Assembly (NCBI GenBank): GCA_020002185.1
Contig: CM034533.1
Location: 74,400,976 to 74,464,975, forward strand
Direction: 5' to 3'
Source: Paraescarpia echinospica
Taxonomy: Eukaryota; Annelida; Polychaeta; Sabellida; Siboglinidae
Length of the DNA stretch: 64,000 nucleotides
The first letter of the stretch is position 1. Every line of letters begins with the position of its first letter. Under the pieces are notes generated by a model. The model saw only the letters and a list, made by a program, of their open reading frames with translations. It was not told the origin of the DNA and did no database searches. A program made the position numbers and the translations under genes. Below, one piece after another: positions 27,401 to 36,400 of the stretch.

Positions 27401-30400
27401 TGGTAAATAACCATGCACCAGAATCGAAGACACAAGGATAGACAAAAGCACAGCGAGTTGATAATCAGCGAACTTAATATGTTCTGCACTGATACCGTCC
27501 AGACCTGGTGACTTATTTTTTGAGAGTCCATTAATAATATCCATCAGTTCAACTGCACCAACAGTCATTCCTGTATTGTCAGTGGAACAGTCATAACAAA
27601 CTTTATCACATCGACTATCCTCCACATCATTAAATAAATGTTCATAATGATGCTTCCACATTGACCCGATGTTTACGTCACCGTGTATATTATCAATGTT
27701 TGTCGGAAGTTTTACTTTACTGTTCGTACAGTGCTTAATTTCTTTCCAGAATTTGCGGTGGTCTTTCTGACACAACTGTTCTGCAATGTTATCAGCAATG
27801 ATAGTTTCTTTCTCCCTTTTACATTTTCTGATCGCCTGTTTGAATTTCATTCTGGATAATTTCATAACATTAAAAATGTCACCTTGTCTAGATTTACCAG
27901 TCTCTTTCCATATACAGTAAGCATCACGGGCTGCACAATGAAGCTCTTTCACTCGCTCGTTCCAACCTGGTACAACATTATACTTATAAGCACCTTTGCG
28001 ATTTGACCGGAGTGTGTGACCACACCTCTTCAATGTAATCACGATGGAATTGTAAAAGTCATCGAGATCATCATGATGATTACAGTTATGACAATTGGGA
28101 TCATTGCATCTAACACCCGGTGGAACATTCAGTTTGCTCAATTCAACGTTCGTGCATTCTCTATATGCATCAATATCTTGTGGGTTTAATCTGTCCCACT
28201 GTAAGCCTTGCTTACTCTCATTAGTATTACCACTACCACTAACGCATTCTGGTAGAATATCACTGTCTATGCTGAACGATATCGGGTGGTGATCAGAATA
28301 AATAACATCATAAAGTATGGACATGTTAGATAGGCAAGCCTTCGCATCCGCGGTACATATGATATGGTCTAGCCATGATGTAGTTCCCCAGGCAGAACTA
28401 ACGTATGTATATGTGTCTATTGGGAGAGTATCTTGATCACATATAGCCAGAGTAAATTCTTTGCAGAAATCAAGTAAGATATTCCCAAAAACTGATTTCT
28501 TGGAAATATCCGCCAAAAATCACCAACAATAGTGATGCACGAGCTATTAATATTATTAACATATACAGCAATTTTGGACATATAATCATTGAACTTGTCC
28601 CTGTTTTCCTCGCATTCATAAGGTAAATATACGTTTAGTAGATAATACTCCTTGTTACCCCAACAAATTCTTATGCCGCATAGCCAATCATAGCACTGGT
28701 CAAGAATGGTGATGTATTGATCAAGGGAATGTTTCCATAAAAAACCTACACCACCATACGGTCTACCAGTTAAAATACCACAAGATGCATCTACGGGAGA
28801 AACACCATAACCCACATAACCTTCGTGACAGGTGTTTAGTATATGGCAATCTTGTTTAGTGAGCATAAGCTCTTGTAGGCACAGTATATCACATTCCATT
28901 AACACATCATTTAAGAAGGGCATCAAACCTTTAAATCCATTACAATTAAAATATGTGATGTTAATTTCCATAACTTAGTTCTTGGTGTTAAAGAATTTCC
29001 TCAAGTATACACCAGATGGCCAGTTGTCCGGGTCATAAAACTTAGATGCGTCATTGCATATAACATCAACCTTGAATGAGGCATAACTCTCATGCTTAGT
29101 TTTTAGTTTCACACATTTGGCCTCGAGCTTATGCACAGACTTCACATACAAAGACATGTCTTCGACAGTGACCGTAGGATCTAGTCGTGAGACAAAGGCT
29201 GTCAGGAATCGTCCATCCTTTACTTTGAGCTGGTTACCGCATTTCCGCGTGCCGATCACCGCCTTCGAACCGTTACTGCGCCTTTTCTTGCCAGACACCA
29301 GCTTAAAGTCATCATCAACGATAGTCTTCCTTGATTGTTTCGCGACACCCGGCGCACGGCTCCCGATAACGTTCGCAGCTGGTAGAGGTGTTATGTTAAC
29401 CATCGCAGGGCTACGCTGACGAGTAGACGTAGATCGAATGTTACTCACGGTTACGTCTGCCGACGTGTGGCTCGGTTCGGCTGTGGTGACTGCGCTGATC
29501 GGCGGCAGATTCACCCGAAGCGTCTGTCTATCATCTGTCGTGAGCTCAGGCTTACGCTGAGGCCATATCACCGGGTCAGGTTCCCTCGATTTGACGGCTG
29601 TCATGTCACGCCGCAGATCCGCCATTTCTGCCCGCATCGCACGAAACTCGGTAATAATGTGACCGAAGTCGATGTTGTTGACGTCGAGCGGCGGCAGGGT
29701 GGACAAATCCGTAACCGCAAACACTGGCAGTCCCCTAGGCGACTTGTGCAGCGCCCTCAGTATATCTTCAATGTTGTTTTTCTCTTTATGATGCCCTTGT
29801 CGGCGCCGGCCCTGACGCAAAGCAAGATTCTTGACGACTTCGCATTCGTATAAAGTCTGTTTAGCTGCTTCGATCTCGCTGGAAGTGAAGTGGTCTACGC
29901 ACAACTTTACCAGCGTGTCATGCACCATGATGTCCATCTTGTTGAAGAGATAGCAAAGTATACTATTGCATACGATGTGAGTTTGGCCATCTGTCTGAAC
30001 TTCGGCAGCACACTGACCACTGACCGGGGATCTGCAGTTCGCAGTGTGATCGCTTGCATTGTTCGAAGGGGCAGTCATAATGGTTGTCATGCTGATGGGC
30101 GCTTGAGCGTGACCAGTGCGTTCACAGTCAGAAGAACAAAGCCGTGGCACGGCTGTGTTATGCAATATTACAGGTAGAACCCGGTCAATACTGGGCGATA
30201 AAATGTGGTGTGACCACAATCATATAAAATGTCCCATAAACTCACGTTAAGATTCGATTTTAAAAGTACAGTCCCACTCCGAGTACAGATTTCTTCCAAT
30301 TGGCTTAGTTCTGTCAGTCTAATCACAGCATTTACTCTTTCCCGCAGGTTAATATCGAGAGTCAGGTGTAGACAAACCACAATGTAGACAGACCACGTGA

Positions 30401-33400
30401 TTCTATGTATCGTACACACACAATCTGTTTACATGTCATTGTATATGTATCGTACACACACAATCTGTTTACATGTCATTGTGTATGTATCGTATACACA
30501 CGATCTGTTTACATGTCATTGTGTATGTATCGTACACACACAATCTGTTTACATGTCATTGTATATGTATCGTACACACACAATCTGTTTACATGTCATT
30601 GTGTATGTATCGTATACACACGATCTGTTTACATGTCATTGTGTATGTATCGTACACACACAATCTGTTTACATGTCATTGTATATGTATCGTACACACA
30701 CAATCTGTTTACATGTCATTGTGTATGTATCGTATACACACGATCTGTTTACATGTCATTGTGTATGTATCATATACACATGATCTGTGTACATGTCATT
30801 GTGTATGTATCGTATACACACAATCCGTATACATGTCATTGTGTACATGCATTAGATACACATGATCTATGTACACATCAAAGTGTATGCATCTCATATA
30901 CATGATCTGTATAGACGTCTCTGTGTATGCATTAGGTACATGTGATATATGACATTGTTTTGCCCAGGTTTTCAAAAGGGCAGGGTGCCATTTTGATTAA
31001 GGGCACGTAGACCGCGGTAAGCAATGGTTAAAAAGGCGCTTGTGACATGAGACTAAATTAATGGGATCCTTTGAGAATTTTTAATATCTCTGTAATGTAC
31101 GCAGTTATTAGGTAATCCTGTTAATATGATTATTTCATGTAATTCTATGCCTTTATTTAATTAGAATTGTGTTTTATTAATTACTACTGACCCTGACAAT
31201 ATATATAAAAAAATAACTCCTCGTACGCGGAGTTTCTACTTTGGGCCCACCTTCACGACCCGTATAAAGCATGCTCATGAATATTCGGGACTGTCCGTCA
31301 GACTTCGATTAGCTACACCAAGTTAATAGATGCAAGAAATACGTCATCAACATGTATGTATATGGATTAGCCACCGCCATGCGAATGAGTCGAGACTGAT
31401 AAAATTATTAAAATGAAACGTGGACCAGCTGCGGTTTATGTCACAGATTCAGCAAAGAAAAGAAGAAAAATATATGGAATAAACGGAGAATGAACCAAGT
31501 GTCGGTTCATGGCAGACGGATTGATTTAAAAGAAAAAACACCACCTCTCCATGCACGAAGCCCCCGATGGCGATGCTGATGTCATATTGAATGATTGAAA
31601 ATCTAGATCTATAAAGAGCATAACATTATTGTCAACAAAATATTTAAATATGTTGCATCAGAGTAAAAACATGTTTTGTTTTGTACATGTTTTATTGTAA
31701 AAGCAACTTTGTCGACACCTTTTTATACACTACTCCCAGTATAGTTCACTTAAGACAAACTTGTTTCAACAAGTTTTGAAGAATATGCTGTAGAACACAA
31801 TCCAAACATGATGAGCATAAGAAAGCGTTAATATTTTTATGAACTCCTACTTTTCAACATATTGACTTGATGATGTGCATTTGGATGCACAAATCGATCG
31901 ATTGCACAAATCCATTTGAAACGTATGTACATATTCCCAGTAGAAGCCACACGGAACTAATGTGGCAGAACAAAGTCAGACATTTTTTCACTACTGTGTC
32001 AGTTAACACATTGTCCTATTAATAGCACTGCTATGCATTTTGCAAAGCTATCAGATGCACACATCCATTTGAAACTCGAAGTGAGGTACAACTTCCCAGT
32101 AGATGTCGCACAGAACAGAATGGGGCAGAACAAAGTCAGACATCATCTTATGTCAGGTGACCCATTGTCCAATTAATGGCACTGTTAAGTAGAGTTCTTC
32201 AATTTCCTCTTTCCATCAGCTCAGCTATTTCCAATGTTCCTGCAAATAAACAAATTGAATTTAGGAAACTGAACCTAAATATGAGTTAACTAACTCAACA
32301 CTGCAGATTAATGCAGTTTAGATATTGGATTATGGGACTTATCACCAAGTGTACAGCTGGCTAAATGAAAAAGAAATACAAGAGAGCCTTCAACCTTGTT
32401 ATGTTGATTCAGTCAGACTAAAATCCCAATCCATTACTTTGGCCAACTATTAATTTGCTTCTACATAATTACCTGTATGCATTGATCATATACAGTGCCC
32501 TCCATATAACTCAAGTGAATTTTCCCTAAGTTAAGTCGGTCTTTTCTCCGTCCAGGGCAAAGGTCCCCATAAGGGGACCTTCTGATAACTTTCTAGTTAT
32601 TTTCGACCTTATCCAGAGTGCACTGTATATTTTCCTTTATTTTTGCTCTAATAATTAATACTGTATGTAATTATACATATGGGCCATTCTCGTGAAAAGT
32701 GTACAGTAACGGTAAAGTAACACATCAAAAATAAATGTTTAATTTGTTTTTAGCGAGTACTATTATTATCAGATGTGCTATTCACATGAAGCAGCGCGAC
32801 TTGATCTGATCTATTATTAGATTTAAAAAATATATCATGGATAAAAACTGATGTATACTAGAGTGCAGATCTGCTGGTGTCCAAAATTCGTGCATTACAA
32901 AATTCCGTGGCAACATGGTATTGTGTACTACAAAACCTAAAACGTTTACATTGAATGATGACATGCCAGCCAGGTTTACTAATAACCGTAGCTGTAGCAT
33001 TAAAAACAGTCTGTGAACGTACGAATCTCACATTTTTATGTTTCGGTTCAAATAAGTGGGGAAACGGGGAATTTTTAAAAACGGCTGACTGGAATTTGGA
33101 AAGGCAAGACCCGTAGAGACACAGCCAAATCCCAGATTTAGGCCAAAAAAATTACATCCACGACCAGGTTAATCCTCTTGTTATTCCTCTTGTTCACTGC
33201 AGTTTTACTAACTAGACCCTTGCCTAGGGCTAGGCTAGTTACTGTAGTAGAGGCTCGACAGACTCGGTGACAATCCCAGTGGCAGCTGACAATGTCTGCA
33301 GCTGTCCGCATTGGCGGACGTTATAATTCTATTTAATGGAAACGTTACTTGGCTGACGGCATTGGGAAGCAGAATAATTAAACAATGCATACGCTTCCTA

Positions 33401-36400
33401 CACTTATAAAAATAGCTGTCAATATGCATATGTCTACAAATTGCTTATTTACAATGCCTCAACAACTCATCTCAGAATCTAACACGTCGACTGTGTGTGT
33501 GACGTCAACGGTCTTTGTGTTGGTCACTGCGCGTGCATGAATATTCATTATACTCGGGCTGCAGAATTAATCATCCACGTGGCAACAAGCTCAAAATGAT
33601 TCGTGTAAACACAATTATTTATCAGCTTTTTGCGCAGATAACACCCAAATTATGCATAAACATGCAAGACATAAGTAGCAGAGAAAGTACTTATGGGAAA
33701 TTAATACATTTTGATACGGTACACCTCAAATGTATATTAGCTTACAAAGAATCCCTTTTAATAGTTAACAAGACATAGTAGCAGTGTACAGCTTGTAGTT
33801 TAAAGGGAATAAAAACATCTATTGCTTGAATTTATGTTATATTACATCCTGCTATCTATTTTCACGTCCACCAAGCAAAAAAAATCAAAAAAATTCAATG
33901 AATTAGAAATTCCACATTTTATGCTGTACATCCGGACATTTTCGAATATGCATATTTTTGGCGCGCTTTTCGGGATGCCGAGATGTGACGTCACTTATGA
34001 CTCAAACTCGCATCAGGCCGACCCTTTCTTTGCATTCAGAGCATGTTTACAAGTATAGCTTTTGGGTCGAAACGAGCATCAGAACGAGTTATTGTGCAAT
34101 ATTCCGACGTAATACAAACACTAGTCATCATAGAGGAACAAACAGTTATCTTACGGTTCCACATGAATCGAATTTTACTCAAAACAACGAATGCGAATGG
34201 GCCTACAAGTCGACTAGGTTTCGCCGAGCTTGGGCTCATTTTCAAAATAATTATATCGAATGCAACCAACGGGAGATAATCTACACCAATAAACGTACAT
34301 AGCAAACATATATTGTATCCAGCTACATAAAGTAACGTGTATAATCTCATAATATCACTAGAATATCGATATATGACGGAGTTGTACAATTTATCATAAC
34401 AACTTAAATCAGTCAGAGAGCTTCCGTTGGTCCCGCTAGTTCAGTGGGTAGGCGCGTTGGTTACTTGTCATTTATTTTACAATCGGGCGACGCCGGTTCA
34501 ATCCTGACAGCATGCAAACCTTTGATTTTCTATACACTACTTTTGTTTATGTTTTCACGAAGTAATATAAACAAAATCATTTTATACTATAATGCACTGT
34601 TTGTAAATAATTTTTATTTTTGTAGTAACTATTTATTCGCCACAAAAATGAAAATATGGGAATTATATAACGATGTTTCTAAATTTTTATCCAAACAAAT
34701 ATAATGTAATGGATATATAATGTATTAATTGTAAATATATTGTACGGTAATATATTGTAATTATATATGTGAAAACAGATTGAGATCTGTCTGGATAAAT
34801 ACAATTTAGAAACATCGTTATATATAATGACCATATTTTCATTTTTGTGACGAATAAATAATTACTACAAAAATTAAAATTATTTACAAACAGTGCATTA
34901 TAGTATAAAATGATTTTGTTTATATTATTTCGTGAAAACATAAAAAAAGTGTATAGAAAATCAAAAGTTTGCATACTGTCTGGATTGAACCGGCGTCGCC
35001 CGATTGTAAAATAAATGACAAATAGCCAACGCACCTACCCACTGAGCTAGCGGGACCAACGGTAACTCTCCGACTGATTTAAGTTGTTATGATAAATTGT
35101 ACAACTCCTTCATATATCGATATTCTAGTGCTATTATGAGATTATACACGTTACTTTATGTAGCTGGACACAATATATGTTTGCTATGTATGTTTATTGG
35201 TGTAGATTATCTCCCGTTGGTTGCATTCGATATAATTATTCTGAAAACGAGCCCAAGGCAAGCTCGGCGAAACCTAGTCGACTTGTAGCCTGTAGGCCCA
35301 TTCGCATTCGTTGTTTTGAATAAAATTCGATTCATGTGGAACCGTAAGATAAATGTTTGTTCCTCTATGATGACTAGTGTTTGTATTACGTCGGAATATT
35401 GCACAATAACTCGTTCTGACGCTCGTTTCGACACAAGCTATCCTTGTAAACATGCTCTGAAAGGGTCGGCCTGATGCGAGTGTGTGTCATAAGTGACGTC
35501 ACGATACCACGTGATCGCCTAGCTCATTAAAATTTCATTTTCCGCGGGAATCGCTTCACAGACGGGCTTAAAATCGAATTTATGCTACAAATGTATTTTT
35601 CTGTATTTGTTTAATGTTGTCAAATGTTACATACAATGTTAAACTTTGTGTACACATGGAAAAAAGGATTTTAGCTAATGCCTTATTTTTATTGCCTTTA
35701 AGGCCAGACACGGCAGGCAGATAGGATTATTTTTTAATTTGTGCAAACAGTTCAATTTTTTCTGCCCAATGCATGAAATGGGTCTTACTGAGTAAAATAT
35801 ATATTGAACTTTTTTCAGCCAGACCCCCCGTTTCCATGGTAACAAACAAAATGGCCGCCATTTTGAGCAAATATTGGCAAATTTGGAAACATTGCCATTT
35901 TTTATTGAATCTATATATAGTTATAATTCTTGCAAATCCATGTTCTCTGTAGATTCTATTGTGCAATGATCAGAGCATTTTTTGAAATGTTGTGTTTTTA
36001 TTTTTTAAATCATTTTTAGGTAAAATACCAAAAAATTCTTGTTTTTTAGCAACAAATATGGCTATATCTTTCAAACTATTCATGATTTAAAAAAGTGTCT
36101 GATCATTGCACATAGTAGAATATGCTGAATGCAACACTGAAAACATTATTTATATAGCATAATTATTCCAAGAGTTATCCCGTTTCGAAATGCAGAAATT
36201 TGAAGAAAAATGTTTTTGAGAAAATGGCTGTCAAAGATTGCATAATGGATTTCATTACATGATATCGACATGCTTGATCCATGACTAAAACTCACTTAGA
36301 GGTACGTAATTGTCATAGAAGTGAACTTTATTGATAGTATGCATACAAAGGTATAATAATCTGGCAGAAAACCATTTTCAGTATTTTTTGTCAAAAAACA

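Larger units (their letters stand above)
24863..30393 (-). mobile_element. Chimeric LINE insertion splitting the 40-bp minisatellite
   Basis: Read on the minus strand this is one continuous unit. LINE family 2 comes first (30393 to 26795: ORF1, endonuclease, reverse transcriptase up to just past the YADD box). The 3' half of the CR1-like LINE family 1 follows (26794 to 24863). Both flanks are the same 40-bp minisatellite on the same strand, interrupted within one unit. The missing 3' end of family 2 is not found on either side. The joint carries a 13-nt tandem duplication (GTGCAAACAGAAG at 26795-26807 and 26808-26820). Confidence 0.7.
33985..35502. mobile_element. 1.5-kb foldback element with 0.7-kb inverted arms
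   Basis: The left arm 33985-34690 and right arm 34795-35502 are inverted copies, for example ATTGTGCAATATTCCGACGT at about 34092 and its complement at about 35387. The spacer is about 100 bp and AT-rich. The outermost 10 bp are GTGACGTCAC at both ends, and GAT flanks both ends (33982-33984, 35503-35505), a possible 3-bp target duplication. No transposase frame is present; small frames in the arms mirror each other. It would be expected to form a long hairpin if transcribed within intron 5. Confidence 0.8.

Noticed and set aside
29117..30177. Plus-strand frames of about 100-128 codons opposite LINE family 2 ORF1
   Set aside because: Antisense shadows; no domain.
33515..34302. Short frames in and before the foldback element
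   Set aside because: No homology; those inside the arms mirror each other because the arms are inverted copies.
34429..34510. Functional tRNA gene
   Set aside because: A and B boxes are present but acceptor and anticodon arms do not form, and it is part of a mobile element.
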